A stretch of DNA of 31,301 bases, from contig CABUQK010000009.1 in the NCBI GenBank assembly GCA_902493615.1, positions 1 to 31,301 of the forward strand, read 5' to 3'. Source of the DNA: an uncultured Collinsella sp. (GTDB lineage: Bacteria; Actinomycetota; Coriobacteriia; Coriobacteriales; Coriobacteriaceae). A program made the translations under genes and the position numbers. Shown in pieces: positions 8,219-15,964 of the stretch; the stretch's first letter is position 1, and each line of letters starts with the position of its first letter. Under the pieces are notes generated by a model, which saw only the letters and a program-made list of their open reading frames with translations, ran no database searches and was not told the DNA's origin.

Positions 8219-8380
8219 CTAGTTATCCTGGCTCATGGCATGAGTGTCAGTGTAAGAATTTTCGCTGAACAGGTCCGCCCCCTCGAAGTCCGAGCCGATG
8301 CTCAACTTGAAGCCATTTTTTGCCGAGATGGAGAAATCGCCGCTGATATCCATATCATGCTCGCGGCCAACCGCCCTCAT
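8219..8380 (-). CDS. Possible 53-residue small protein or gene remnant
   Basis: An open frame runs from an ATG at 8380 to TAG at 8219. Its composition looks coding: after MRAVGREHDM the residues are a balanced mix (MDISGDFSISAKNGFKLSIG...) with codon choices like the neighbours. The end is Ser/Asp/Glu/Asn-rich with no Cys or membrane helix. It lies between the purN terminator (upstream on this strand) and the zinc-ribbon pair. There is no convincing ribosome site (only GGA two bases before the ATG). It may be a real small gene, the tail of a decayed gene, or chance. I do not recognise it. Confidence 0.35.
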   Translation of the reverse strand: MRAVGREHDMDISGDFSISAKNGFKLSIGSDFEGADLFSENSYTDTHAMSQDN

Positions 8381-8434
8381 TTTCCGAAGTCCCACCCGTC
8401 ACGTTATCAGGAGCCCGAAGTCAAAGAGATAGTA

Positions 8435-8480
8435 AAAGCCGATTGGGGCACATGTGATTCCATATGCCCCAATCGGCTTT
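8435..8480 (-). terminator. Terminator of the purF-purM-purN operon
   Basis: A perfect 16-bp stem (arms 8435-8450 and 8465-8480) with a 14-base loop starts about 48 bases beyond the purN stop. Read on the minus strand it ends in GGCTTTTACT, giving a short U run. Confidence 0.85.
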
Positions 8481-8527
8481 ATAGTCGTTTACGCCTCAGA
8501 GAAACCTAGGTGACCCGTTTACACGCG

Positions 8528-9226
8528 CTAGCGCGCCGGGTCAACTGCCACCTTGCCGCTCTCCAGCACGTGGACGCGCCCGTCGGCGAGCATCTGCACG
8601 ATCTCGGGGTACAGCACATGCTCGATCGCGTGGATGTGCTCCTCGAGTGTGTCGACGTCCCAGCCCTCCTCGACAGCCAGTGCACGCTGGGCGATGATGG
8701 GGCCGTTGTCGTAAATCTCGTTGGCAAAGTGCACGGTCACGCCGGTCACCTTGACGCCGCGAGCAAACGCATCGTCGATCGCATGGGCGCCGGTAAAGCT
8801 CGGCAGCAATGCCGGATGCAGGTTGACCACGCGATTGGGAAACGCCGCCAGCAGCGGCGTGTGCACCATGCGCATGTAACCGGCCATCACCACGTACTCG
8901 CAGCCGCGCTCGCGCAGCTCATGCGCGATGATCTCGTCAGCCGCGATGGGGTCGGCATAGACATCCTTGGACAGCGTGAGTGTCTGGATGTCCGCACGCT
9001 CGGCGCGCTGCAAGCCCTTGGCCGAAGGACGGCTCGACACCACAAGCTCAATCGAGGCGTTGAGCTTGCCAGCGGCGATCAGGTCGATCAGCGCCTGCAG
9101 GTTGGTACCCGAACCGCTGATAAGCACGCCGATCTTGAGCGGCTCGGCTGTATCGGTGCCGGTCGGACGGGTGTAGGGCACAAAGCCCAGGCCCTCGGCG
9201 GCAGCCATCTGCTCGTTAGCGCTCAT
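8528..9226 (-). CDS. purN: Phosphoribosylglycinamide formyltransferase
   Basis: PurN transfers the formyl group of 10-formyl-THF to GAR, the third step of IMP synthesis in the cytosol. The 232-residue product has the phosphate-binding loop GSGTNLQAL at 38-46. The catalytic set is N135, H137 (in NLHPALLPSF) and D173 (in IYDNGPI). The GART core starts at about residue 30, so this start gives an N-terminal extension of roughly 30 residues. An internal ATG at residue 7 is possible but would still leave most of the extension. The start overlaps the end of purM by 11 bases, which indicates coupled translation. It is the last gene of the pur operon and is followed by a strong terminator. Confidence 0.96.
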   Translation of the reverse strand: MSANEQMAAAEGLGFVPYTRPTGTDTAEPLKIGVLISGSGTNLQALIDLIAAGKLNASIELVVSSRPSAKGLQRAERADIQTLTLSKDVYADPIAADEIIAHELRERGCEYVVMAGYMRMVHTPLLAAFPNRVVNLHPALLPSFTGAHAIDDAFARGVKVTGVTVHFANEIYDNGPIIAQRALAVEEGWDVDTLEEHIHAIEHVLYPEIVQMLADGRVHVLESGKVAVDPAR

Positions 9227-10319
9227 CGGAGTACACGACCTTACCGGAGCCCTCGACGCACTCGCCCACGCGGAACGGCTTCTCTCCCAGCGCGACCAGG
9301 GCCTCGGTCACGGCAGCCTCGTCCTCGGGGGCGACGATCAGGCACAGGCCAACGCCCATGTTGAAGGTCTTGCATGCCTCGTTGGGCGCGAGCTCGGCCT
9401 GGCGCGACACGTAGGTGATGACGGGCGGAACGTCCCAACCCATCTCGGCGCCGTTGCGGGTGACCACGGCGTCGACGTCGTCGGCAAGCGCGCGGTTGAG
9501 GTTCTCGGTAATACCGCCGCCAGTGATGTGGGCGATGGCGTGCACGTTGGCGCCGCCGCGCAGCAGCTCCAGAATCGGCTTGACGTAGATGCGCGTGGGA
9601 GCCAGCAGGGCGTCTGCCAGCGATGCGCCGCCGAGTTCCTCGAGCGGACGGCTCAGCTCCTCGGCCTTAGCGGCGGCCTCGGGCGTGCCCGGCTTAATGC
9701 CGTCGACGCCAATGACCTTGCGCACGAGCGAGTAGCCGTTGGAGTGCACGCCAGTGGAAGGCAGGCCCAGGATCACGTCGCCGGGGCGGACGTTCGCGGG
9801 GTCGAGCATCTTGGGACGGTCGACGACGCCCACGGTAAATCCGGCAAGGTCGTAGTCGGCAGGAGCCATAACGCCAGGGTGCTCGGCCATCTCGCCGCCC
9901 ACGAGCGCGCAGCCCGCGAGCTTACAGCCGTCGGCTACACCCTTGATGATCTTTGCCATGTGCTCGGCCTCGATGTGGCCGATGGCAACGTAATCCAGGA
10001 AGAACAGCGGCTCGGCGCCCGAAGCCAAAATGTCATTGACGCACATGGCGACCAGGTCCTGGCCCACCGTCTCGTGACGGTCCATAATCTGGGCGAGCAC
10101 AAGCTTGGTGCCCACGCCGTCGGTGCCGCTGATCAGGATCGGGTCTTCCATATCCTTGAGCGCGGCGGCCGAGAACAGGCCACCAAAGCCACCGATGCCG
10201 CCGATAACCTCGGGGCGGTTGGTGTCCTTGACCATCTGCTTAATAGCGTCGACGGCGCGGCCACCCTCGGCGGTATCGACGCCGGCGTCCTCGTACGTCA
10301 CATGCTTGCTGTCGCTCAT
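9216..10319 (-). CDS. purM: Phosphoribosylformylglycinamidine cyclo-ligase (AIR synthetase)
   Basis: PurM closes the imidazole ring of FGAM using ATP to give AIR, the fifth step of purine synthesis. The 367-residue product has the expected AIRS layout: a glycine-rich GGIGGFGGLF at 40-49, GTDGVGTK at 65-72, CVNDIL around 93-98 and GGEMAEHPG at 141-149. The second domain carries LGLPSTGVHSNGYSLVR and, later, HITGGGITENLNR. Its length is slightly above the usual ~345. The ribosome site is GGAAGG-like before the ATG. It lies 157 bases after purF, with hairpins in that gap, and overlaps purN. Confidence 0.97.
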   Translation of the reverse strand: MSDSKHVTYEDAGVDTAEGGRAVDAIKQMVKDTNRPEVIGGIGGFGGLFSAAALKDMEDPILISGTDGVGTKLVLAQIMDRHETVGQDLVAMCVNDILASGAEPLFFLDYVAIGHIEAEHMAKIIKGVADGCKLAGCALVGGEMAEHPGVMAPADYDLAGFTVGVVDRPKMLDPANVRPGDVILGLPSTGVHSNGYSLVRKVIGVDGIKPGTPEAAAKAEELSRPLEELGGASLADALLAPTRIYVKPILELLRGGANVHAIAHITGGGITENLNRALADDVDAVVTRNGAEMGWDVPPVITYVSRQAELAPNEACKTFNMGVGLCLIVAPEDEAAVTEALVALGEKPFRVGECVEGSGKVVYSDER

Positions 10320-10340
10320 CTGAGCCTTCCTCTCCCACTA

Positions 10341-10367
10341 CCGTGGCGCCGCGCGGGCGCCAAACGG
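10341..10367 (-). promoter_or_regulatory. GC-rich hairpin in the purM leader
   Basis: TGGCGCC at 10344-10350 pairs with GGCGCCA at 10356-10362 across a 5-base loop. With one bulge the stem extends outward to CCG/CGG. It lies about 20 bases upstream of the purM ATG and could modulate purM translation (inference). Confidence 0.4.
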
Positions 10368-10452
10368 TGCTCATAGTTGCGTTCATTTCGGCGCACGCCA
10401 TAACAGCACGCGCCGTCATATCAACAAAACAGCAGGTAAAACCTACCAAAAT

Positions 10453-10477
10453 AAACCTGTCCCCACATGGCAGGTTT
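10453..10477 (-). terminator. Hairpin at the purF stop, weak terminator or attenuator
   Basis: AAACCTG/CAGGTTT arms (7 bp, 11-base loop) overlap the purF stop codon. Read on the minus strand they are followed by ATTTT. Nearby CAGGT and ACCTG copies (about 10427-10459) allow alternative pairings. Because purM and purN lie downstream, partial termination rather than a full stop is likely. Confidence 0.45.
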
Positions 10478-12147
10478 TAGGCCTCGCCGTGCTCCTCTTC
10501 CCAGCTGCGGTCGTCGTATTTCTCGACCACGGCGTCGTCGTCAAAGTGCAGCGGCTTGTCCAGGTTACGGGGCTTAAAGCCCTCCATGAACTTGTCGCGG
10601 CCAAAGCTCTCGGGAATCGCCACGGGGTAGCGGCCGGTAAAGCACGCATCGCAGTAGCCGCCCTTGGGCATGACCTTCAGCAGGCCCTCGACCGAAAGGA
10701 AGGCCAGCGAATCGGCGCCGATATACTCGCAGATCTCATCGACCGTCTTGTTGGCGCTGATAAGCTGCGACTGCACGTCGGTATCGATACCGTAGAAGCA
10801 CGGCCAGATGACCTCGGGCGAGTTGATGCGGATGTGAATCTCCTTGGCGCCGGCGTTGCGCAGCATCTTGACGAGCTGCACCATGGTGGTGCCGCGGACG
10901 ATGGAGTCGTCAATGACGACCAGGCGCTTGCCCTCGATGTTGTCGCGCAGTGGGTTGAGCTTCATACGCACGCCCATGGCACGCAGCTCCTGCGTAGGCT
11001 CGATAAACGTACGGCCCACATAGCGATTCTTGATGAGGCCCTCGCCAAAGGGAATACCGCTCTCGTGCGAATACCCCTCCGCGGGCGGCAGGCCGGAGTC
11101 GGGCACGCCGATGACCAGGTCGGCCTCGACGGGCTCCTCATGTGCCAGCTGACGACCCATGTCATAACGGCAGGCGTAGACGCTCTTGCCGTTCATGATG
11201 GAGTCGGGGCGAGCGAAGTAGACCTGCTCAAAGATGCAGTTAGCAGGCTCTTCGGCGGCAGGCACGCCCTGCTCGGACACAAGGCCCTCGGCGCTGATGC
11301 GCAAAATCTCACCGGGACGGACGTCGCGGACGTACTCGGCGCCCACAATGTCGAGCGCACAAGTCTCGGAGGCAACGACCCAGCCGCCGGCACGCGTGAC
11401 ATGGGTGGTGGCGTCGACCGTCGCGGCGCCGTCCTGCGACGGCAGCTGCGAAACGGATGCGGCATCGGCCTGGTCCAGGCCCTCGTCCACGAGCTTGCCC
11501 AGCACGAGCGGGCGAATGCCGTGCGGGTCGCGGAATGCGTAGAGCGCCTGCTCGTTGATGAGCGTCATGGCGTAGCCGCCGCGCACGAGCTCCATGGTCT
11601 TGCGAATGCCCTCGCGCAGATGGCCTGTACGCTGAGTAAAGTAGCCGATGAGTTTGGTCGCGACCTCGGAATCCGAGTTGGAGAGGAACGGCACGCCCAG
11701 CTCGATCAGCTGGCGGCGCAGCTCGTCGGTGTTGACGAGGGTGCCGTTGTGCGCGAGCGCGATAATGACGCTATTGATGGTAGAGAGGTGCGGCTGAGAG
11801 GCTTCCCAGCTCTTGGCGCCGGCGGTGCCGTAGCGCACATGACCCACGGCCAGCTGACCGGAGAGCGTCGACAAATCGGCATTGGAGAACACACGGTCGA
11901 GCAGGCCCAGATCCTTGCGGACCATAACCGTACCGCCGTCACCAACAGCGATTCCCGCCGATTCTTGGCCACGGTGCTGCAGTGCACGCAGGCCAAAGTA
12001 CGTCAGTCGAGCCACGTCGCGATCGGGCGCCCACACACCAAAAACGCCGCATTCCTCATGCAGCTGGTCGGAGTCCGGATCATACGTCGACATGGCGTTC
12101 ACCTGTCCCGCGGCATGCTCGGCCGCGCGGATGGTTTCTTGAGACAT
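10477..12147 (-). CDS. purF: Amidophosphoribosyltransferase
   Basis: PurF commits PRPP to purine synthesis: glutamine plus PRPP gives phosphoribosylamine. The 556-residue product has an N-terminal Ntn-glutaminase domain with the nucleophile Cys at residue 33 in HEECGVFG. The preceding residues would be a propeptide removed in maturation. The PRPP loop is VVIDDSIVRGTT at 410-421. Cysteines 304, 450, 499 and 502 match the four 4Fe-4S ligands of the Bacillus-type enzyme, so this is probably the oxygen-sensitive iron-sulfur form. Residues about 222-255 form an Ala/Ser/Gln/Thr-rich insertion not usual in the family. GAGGGG lies 5 bases before the ATG. It is the first gene of purF-purM-purN. Confidence 0.97.
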   Translation of the reverse strand: MSQETIRAAEHAAGQVNAMSTYDPDSDQLHEECGVFGVWAPDRDVARLTYFGLRALQHRGQESAGIAVGDGGTVMVRKDLGLLDRVFSNADLSTLSGQLAVGHVRYGTAGAKSWEASQPHLSTINSVIIALAHNGTLVNTDELRRQLIELGVPFLSNSDSEVATKLIGYFTQRTGHLREGIRKTMELVRGGYAMTLINEQALYAFRDPHGIRPLVLGKLVDEGLDQADAASVSQLPSQDGAATVDATTHVTRAGGWVVASETCALDIVGAEYVRDVRPGEILRISAEGLVSEQGVPAAEEPANCIFEQVYFARPDSIMNGKSVYACRYDMGRQLAHEEPVEADLVIGVPDSGLPPAEGYSHESGIPFGEGLIKNRYVGRTFIEPTQELRAMGVRMKLNPLRDNIEGKRLVVIDDSIVRGTTMVQLVKMLRNAGAKEIHIRINSPEVIWPCFYGIDTDVQSQLISANKTVDEICEYIGADSLAFLSVEGLLKVMPKGGYCDACFTGRYPVAIPESFGRDKFMEGFKPRNLDKPLHFDDDAVVEKYDDRSWEEEHGEA

Positions 12148-12188
12148 GGCATCCCCTCAGAGCCTCGTATTTTGGCGTTACCCGCCTT

Positions 12189-12194
12189 ATTATA
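12189..12194 (-). promoter_or_regulatory. -10 box of the purF promoter
   Basis: A perfect TATAAT on the minus strand lies 42 bases before the purF ATG. The -35 is weak (TGGGGA at 17 bases). The predicted leader is only ~35 bases, too short for a riboswitch. Confidence 0.6.
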
Positions 12195-12409
12195 CGCACG
12201 GCGCGACGCGCTCCCCAGCGCATGAGCAGCGCTTTTTAAAAGCCCACCGAGCTTATTATCCGTTTTGCGACCAAACATTTTATTGGGTAGTCCACTCTCA
12301 GGGGCAACGGCCTCGAAGACTTCCCGTGCGCCGTGTCTCGCCCGCGCTAGGGGCTACATTGTTGCAATTGGGACGTTCGTCCTGTCTTTTAGCTGGTCGT
12401 CGGCGTATC

Positions 12410-12427
12410 CTTGTAGGCTACTACAAG
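12410..12427 (+). promoter_or_regulatory. Small inverted repeat before the CmpB-family gene
   Basis: CTTGTAG (12410-12416) and CTACAAG (12421-12427) are perfect 7-base arms around GCTA, 16 bases before the ATG at 12444. A TAGGCT -10-like hexamer overlaps it, so it may be an operator or a 5' hairpin. The rest of the 12148-12443 interval holds nothing else clear. Confidence 0.35.
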
Positions 12428-12443
12428 ACGAGAAAGGTAGCGT

Positions 12444-13673
12444 ATGGATCGAAATCAACTCGACCCCAGTGTCCCCAGCACCACGGAGGCCAAGAAGATC
12501 CCCCTTATCATCAAGGTCTACGCAGTCCTGTGCACCCTATCTGGCGTGGGCACGCTCCCGTCAGTCGCCGTCTTTATGTGGCAGGTCATCACCGCACTCA
12601 TTAACGGCAACGTCGCCGCTAAGCTCGGTGATAACACCCTGGTCGCGGTTGGCCTTATCGTCGCCGGCATTATGCTCTCGGCGGCAAGCGCGATCATCTT
12701 GATCGTCTTTGGCCTGGACCTCATCAAGGACCAGCGGCGCAATGCCGCCCGCCTGTCTTACGTCCTCATCGCATTTACCGTCGTGGAGCTTTTAGTTGAC
12801 GTGATGCTCCAGGGCATCGGACCCTTCCTGCTGCGCCCCGCCGTCCAGCTTGTCATCCTCATTGCGCTGTCGGCCACCGTCGACCCCACGCTACGCCAGG
12901 AGCGCGAACTGCAGCGCCGTCTGCAAGAGATGATCGACCGCGATGCCGCCGCCGAGGGGATGCTCGGCCGCGACGAAACCGGCGAGGGCTACATCAAGCT
13001 CAACTACTTCAACCTGTTCTGGGTATTCTTCGTCTGCAGCGTGTTAGGTCTCATTCTCGAGGAAGTCTGGCATATGGTCGTCGTCGATCCCGGCGTCTAT
13101 CAGGACCGTGCCGGTATGCTATTTGGCCCCTTTAGCCCCATCTACGGATTTGGCGCGGTGCTCATGACCATGGCGCTCAACCGCTTCTATAAAAAGAATC
13201 CTCTGATCATTTTCCTGGTAAGTGCCCTGATCGGCGGCGCTTTCGAGGTGTTTGTAGGCTGGTTTATGCAGACCTCATTTGGCGTGGTGTCGTGGAGCTA
13301 TTCACACATTAGGCTATTCGGCATGCCCGATCCCATCGCGGTATTGACCGGGGGACGCACATGCACGCCGTTTGCCTGCATGTGGGGCCTGGGTGGCCTC
13401 ATCTGGATCAAGGTCTTGCTGCCGCGCCTGCTTAAGCTCATCAATATGATTCCATGGAAACGCCGCTACTCTGCTACCGTCATCCTGACCGCCGTCATGT
13501 TGATCGACGGCGTCATGACGTTGCAATCGCTCGACTATTGGTATCAGCGCGTCAACGGAACCGTTCGAAATATTCCCGTCGCACAGTTCTATGACAAGCA
13601 TTTCGATAACGAATATATGGAGAACCGTTTTCAGAGTATGACCATGAGCCCCAAGGACGCCACACGCGTGTAG
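12444..13673 (+). CDS. Polytopic membrane protein, CmpB/PF06541 (putative ABC transporter type IV) family
   Basis: A 409-residue integral membrane protein. The N-terminal part (about 20-150) has four hydrophobic helices, followed by a charged linker (about 150-185, RQERELQRRLQEMIDRD). The C-terminal part has five to six helices and carries GPFSPIYGFGAVL, the conserved loop of PF06541. It also has LGLILEEVWHMV and the HxxGG-like DPIAVLTGGRTC region. Members are annotated as putative ABC permeases, but transport has not been shown as far as I know, and no ATPase gene is adjacent. AAAGG precedes the ATG. It stands alone on the plus strand, divergent from purF and convergent with the MoaE-like gene. 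Confidence 0.9.
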   Translation: MDRNQLDPSVPSTTEAKKIPLIIKVYAVLCTLSGVGTLPSVAVFMWQVITALINGNVAAKLGDNTLVAVGLIVAGIMLSAASAIILIVFGLDLIKDQRRNAARLSYVLIAFTVVELLVDVMLQGIGPFLLRPAVQLVILIALSATVDPTLRQERELQRRLQEMIDRDAAAEGMLGRDETGEGYIKLNYFNLFWVFFVCSVLGLILEEVWHMVVVDPGVYQDRAGMLFGPFSPIYGFGAVLMTMALNRFYKKNPLIIFLVSALIGGAFEVFVGWFMQTSFGVVSWSYSHIRLFGMPDPIAVLTGGRTCTPFACMWGLGGLIWIKVLLPRLLKLINMIPWKRRYSATVILTAVMLIDGVMTLQSLDYWYQRVNGTVRNIPVAQFYDKHFDNEYMENRFQSMTMSPKDATRV

Positions 13674-13705
13674 CAAACGCCAGAGCAAAATAGCTCCAAC
13701 ACATC

Positions 13706-13746
13706 AAAGCCCGCTGGCAGATCTACATGAACTGCCGGCGGGCTTT
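13706..13746. terminator. Bidirectional terminator
   Basis: 15-base arms 13706-13720 and 13732-13746 (AAAGCCCGC... and ...GCGGGCTTT) pair with one G-T wobble around an 11-base loop. It sits between convergent genes ending at 13673 and 13780. Terminal T runs are short in both directions. Confidence 0.8.
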
Positions 13747-13779
13747 CGCTATAGACAGACTCGGATTGCCGACGAGGCC

Positions 13780-14196
13780 TTACGCCTCGCGCTCGACCTC
13801 GCTCACGCACTCGTTCTTGATGGTGCCGACGAGCGACTGCAGCGCATCGACCACATGCGGGCGAATGTCTCCGCCAATGAGCACGAGCATGATGTCGTCG
13901 CCCACGGTAAGCTCGCCGCTCGCCAGCCACACGCGCACATAGCCGATACCCGGCATCGTGCGCGTCGCCTCGATAGCGGCCTGCACCTTTTCGGCATCGA
14001 AGCCAAACACCATGCCGCCCACCTTGTGGCCTGGCGCCACGCCATCGGTCTCGACTCCGCGCACTTCGGCCTTGGGCGTCGCGCGCACCACGCCGTTGTG
14101 TGTCAGGTACATCCCACAATCAGCCGCCGAAACATCGGCCTTGGCTTCGCGCAGCCAAGCATCAACCGAAGGCATCGATTTGCCGTTCTCAAGCAT
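13780..14196 (-). CDS. MoaE-like protein (molybdopterin synthase large-subunit fold)
   Basis: A 138-residue protein. Two ATGs are adjacent (14199 and 14196). GGAG is 2 bases from the first and 5 from the second, so 14196 is chosen. Features reminiscent of MoaE are an early GMYLTHNGVVR turn, VRVWLASGELTVGDDIMLVLIGG (the G-x-L-x-vGe strand pair) and a C-terminal helix with VGTIKNE. The usual PIWKKE-type tail with its second lysine is absent, so catalysis of molybdopterin formation is doubtful. No other molybdenum-cofactor gene is nearby. It follows the sortase gene by 53 bases on the same strand. The family call is from pattern only and is moderately sure. Confidence 0.7.
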   Translation of the reverse strand: MLENGKSMPSVDAWLREAKADVSAADCGMYLTHNGVVRATPKAEVRGVETDGVAPGHKVGGMVFGFDAEKVQAAIEATRTMPGIGYVRVWLASGELTVGDDIMLVLIGGDIRPHVVDALQSLVGTIKNECVSEVEREA

Positions 14197-14249
14197 CATT
14201 TCTCCTTTTGATTTCCAGGGTAGTCTTTTTGGGACGGGGCCCGGACACT

Positions 14250-15248
14250 TTATTCCTCGACCGGCGTGAGCACCATGACGGCGCGCGTATTGCTAAATGA
14301 CAGCGAACGGCAGGTCACAAGCGTTACGACCTTGGTTGCCGAAGCGGCACGATCGGTGGCATCGCTCGCCACGGCAGAGGCACCGTCGAGCATCTCGGAC
14401 AGATAATTCTTCAGTCCGTCATCGCCCTCAAAGTTGGGCGTGCGCGCCTTGGCATACGTGTCCTCGACCACCTTGGTCGCCAGCGGACGCAGCTTATACG
14501 TCGCGTCACGTGTGATGTAGTACACGTAGTCCATGCTGTCGAACGTCGCTTGATCGGTCGTATCCGAAATCACGTTGAACATCGAACCGTCGTTCATGTG
14601 ATGACCGTAAATCGTGGTCTGCTGATCCACCATGCCCGGCGCGGTGTCGTCGCTATCCAGGAAGATGGCACCCGACGCATTGGCGGTGCCGTCGAACAGC
14701 GTGTTGAGGTACTTGGAGTTGTTGTTGGTCTGCACCACGGGGTAGTTGATGTTGGTGCCGGGCGCGTAAATCCAACCCACAACCTCGGGATTTGTCTGGG
14801 CAAGCGCATTGAAGTCGATAATTGGCACGCCACTGGCGTCCTTGTCGCTCACATATTGCTTTTCGATTTTTTGATACGACTCGCTCGCCTGCTTGTAGCC
14901 AATCTGCGCGTTGATAAAGATAGCGGCCGCAGCAACGATCAGGCCAATACCGATGATGATGAGCAGAATGGGAATAATGGAGCGGCGCTTCTTACGCGGC
15001 GGCTCGGTGTAATCCGACGGCGTGGCATGCGATGAAGACCGGGGCGGCTTCTTAGCGGTGCTATAAGATGAAGGTCGATATGCGGCCGGCGCGTCCTGCC
15101 GACGATGCGTCGCCGGCGTTACGGGACGCGGCGCGCGCTGCTGCTGAGGAGAGGATGTCCGACCCTGCTGTGCCGCACAGGCAGCACCCGGCTTCGACGG
15201 ATCGGGAATCTGAGAAGCCTTGAATCGTTTTCCCTGATAGTCGGACAT
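14250..15248 (-). CDS. Class B sortase
   Basis: A 332-residue membrane-anchored transpeptidase that would cut a sorting signal and join a surface protein to the cell wall or to another pilin. A ~90-residue cytoplasmic tail rich in Pro, Gln, Ser and Arg precedes a basic RKKRR and one TM helix (about 90-112). The sortase domain spans about 140-332. It contains YPVVQ, the catalytic His in TTIYGHHM (H216), Cys in LVTC (C313) and Arg in SNTR (R322), with the class B insertion between His and Cys. AAGGAG precedes the ATG at 15248; a longer frame to 15344 overlaps purE and is rejected. No LPxTG-like substrate gene is visible. It lies 35 bases after purE. Confidence 0.93.
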   Translation of the reverse strand: MSDYQGKRFKASQIPDPSKPGAACAAQQGRTSSPQQQRAPRPVTPATHRRQDAPAAYRPSSYSTAKKPPRSSSHATPSDYTEPPRKKRRSIIPILLIIIGIGLIVAAAAIFINAQIGYKQASESYQKIEKQYVSDKDASGVPIIDFNALAQTNPEVVGWIYAPGTNINYPVVQTNNNSKYLNTLFDGTANASGAIFLDSDDTAPGMVDQQTTIYGHHMNDGSMFNVISDTTDQATFDSMDYVYYITRDATYKLRPLATKVVEDTYAKARTPNFEGDDGLKNYLSEMLDGASAVASDATDRAASATKVVTLVTCRSLSFSNTRAVMVLTPVEE

Positions 15249-15283
15249 GGCTCTCCTTATACTGCGGCGAAACGGCGGAACGC

Positions 15284-15748
15284 CTAGGCGTCGGCCATCT
15301 CCTGCTTCATCTTCTCGATAACCTTGCGGTACTCGGGGTCGCAAGCACCTAGAATCTGCGTGGCGTAGATGGCGGCGTTCTTGGCGCCGTTGATGGCAAC
15401 GCAGGCCACGGGCACGCCCGAAGGCATCTGCACCATCGACAGCAGCGAATCCATGCCGCCCAGGTCACTCGTCTTCATAGGCACGCCGATAACCGGCAGC
15501 GGCGTAAAGGCAGCCACGACACCACCCAAGTGAGCAGCCTTGCCGGCGGCGGCGATAATCACTTTGATACCGCGATCGGCAGCAGTCGAGGCCCACTCGT
15601 GGACCTTCGCCGGCGTGCGGTGTGCGCTCGCAATGACGAGCTCATAGGGCACACCAAGCGCCTCGAGCTCGGCGGTGCAGCCTTCCATAACGCCCAGATC
15701 GGACTTGGAGCCCATGATGATCCCGACAACCGGCTTCTGATCTGCCAT
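15284..15748 (-). CDS. purE: N5-carboxyaminoimidazole ribonucleotide mutase
   Basis: PurE converts N5-CAIR to CAIR in purine synthesis (class I), or carboxylates AIR directly in class II enzymes. Key motifs are IMGSKSDLGVM (10-20), SAHRTP (41-46), AAAGKAAHLGGVVAA and VACVAINGAKNAA. The AHR and GKAAHLGG/NGAKNAA sets match class I PurE. The 154-residue length is typical. An upstream TTG at 15754 is rejected because AGGAGG is 9 bases before the ATG at 15748 but only 3 before the TTG. No purK is seen in the window. It is followed by the sortase with a 35-base gap. Confidence 0.96.
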   Translation of the reverse strand: MADQKPVVGIIMGSKSDLGVMEGCTAELEALGVPYELVIASAHRTPAKVHEWASTAADRGIKVIIAAAGKAAHLGGVVAAFTPLPVIGVPMKTSDLGGMDSLLSMVQMPSGVPVACVAINGAKNAAIYATQILGACDPEYRKVIEKMKQEMADA

Positions 15749-15799
15749 AAACAAAGACCTCCTGTTGAGAGCGGCGACGCGGCCAATCCGCGACCCTTA

Positions 15800-15817
15800 A
15801 CTACTGAGAGTAGTATA
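15800..15817 (-). promoter_or_regulatory. purE -10 box with overlapping dyad
   Basis: On the minus strand TATACT (15812-15817) is a good -10, 64 bases before the ATG. The dyad ACTACT-GAG-AGTAGT (15800-15814) covers the expected transcription start, a position suited to a repressor. The -35 is poor. Confidence 0.45.
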
Positions 15818-15843
15818 GCCGCTCCCGTCCCTGCGGTCTTTGT

Positions 15844-15915
15844 GGTGGCGGCTGAGCCTTTCCCTCGGGAACTGGGCTTCGCGAAGTTTCCCGAGAGAAA
15901 GGCTCAGCCGCCACC
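15844..15915. repeat. Long inverted repeat (hairpin 1)
   Basis: GGTGGCGGCTGAGCCTTTC at 15844 returns as its reverse complement ending at 15915. The stem is about 30 bp with one mismatch and one extra base, around a 10-12-base loop. No T run flanks it on either strand, so a simple terminator is not obvious. It could be a mobile hairpin repeat. Confidence 0.75.
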
Positions 15916-15964
15916 CTGCGACCTACCGGGAATTGCCATGACGTACGTTGGCTGAAATATTAAC

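Noticed and set aside
8171..8509. 112-codon plus-strand open frame in the gap after purN
   Set aside because: It reads through the terminator hairpin, has no ribosome site, and the opposite 53-codon frame has better coding character.
12148..12188. Purine riboswitch before purF
   Set aside because: The predicted leader is only about 35 bases and has no three-way-junction sequence.
10489..12225. 578-codon plus-strand open frame across purF
   Set aside because: It is the antisense shadow of purF: same codon register, no ribosome site, His/Ala/Gly/Val-biased product typical of reverse frames in GC-rich genes.
12146..12702. Plus-strand frames overlapping the start of the CmpB-family gene
   Set aside because: They begin in the purF leader region, lack ribosome sites and give Arg/Pro/Ser-rich products; the gene at 12444 explains the coding signal.
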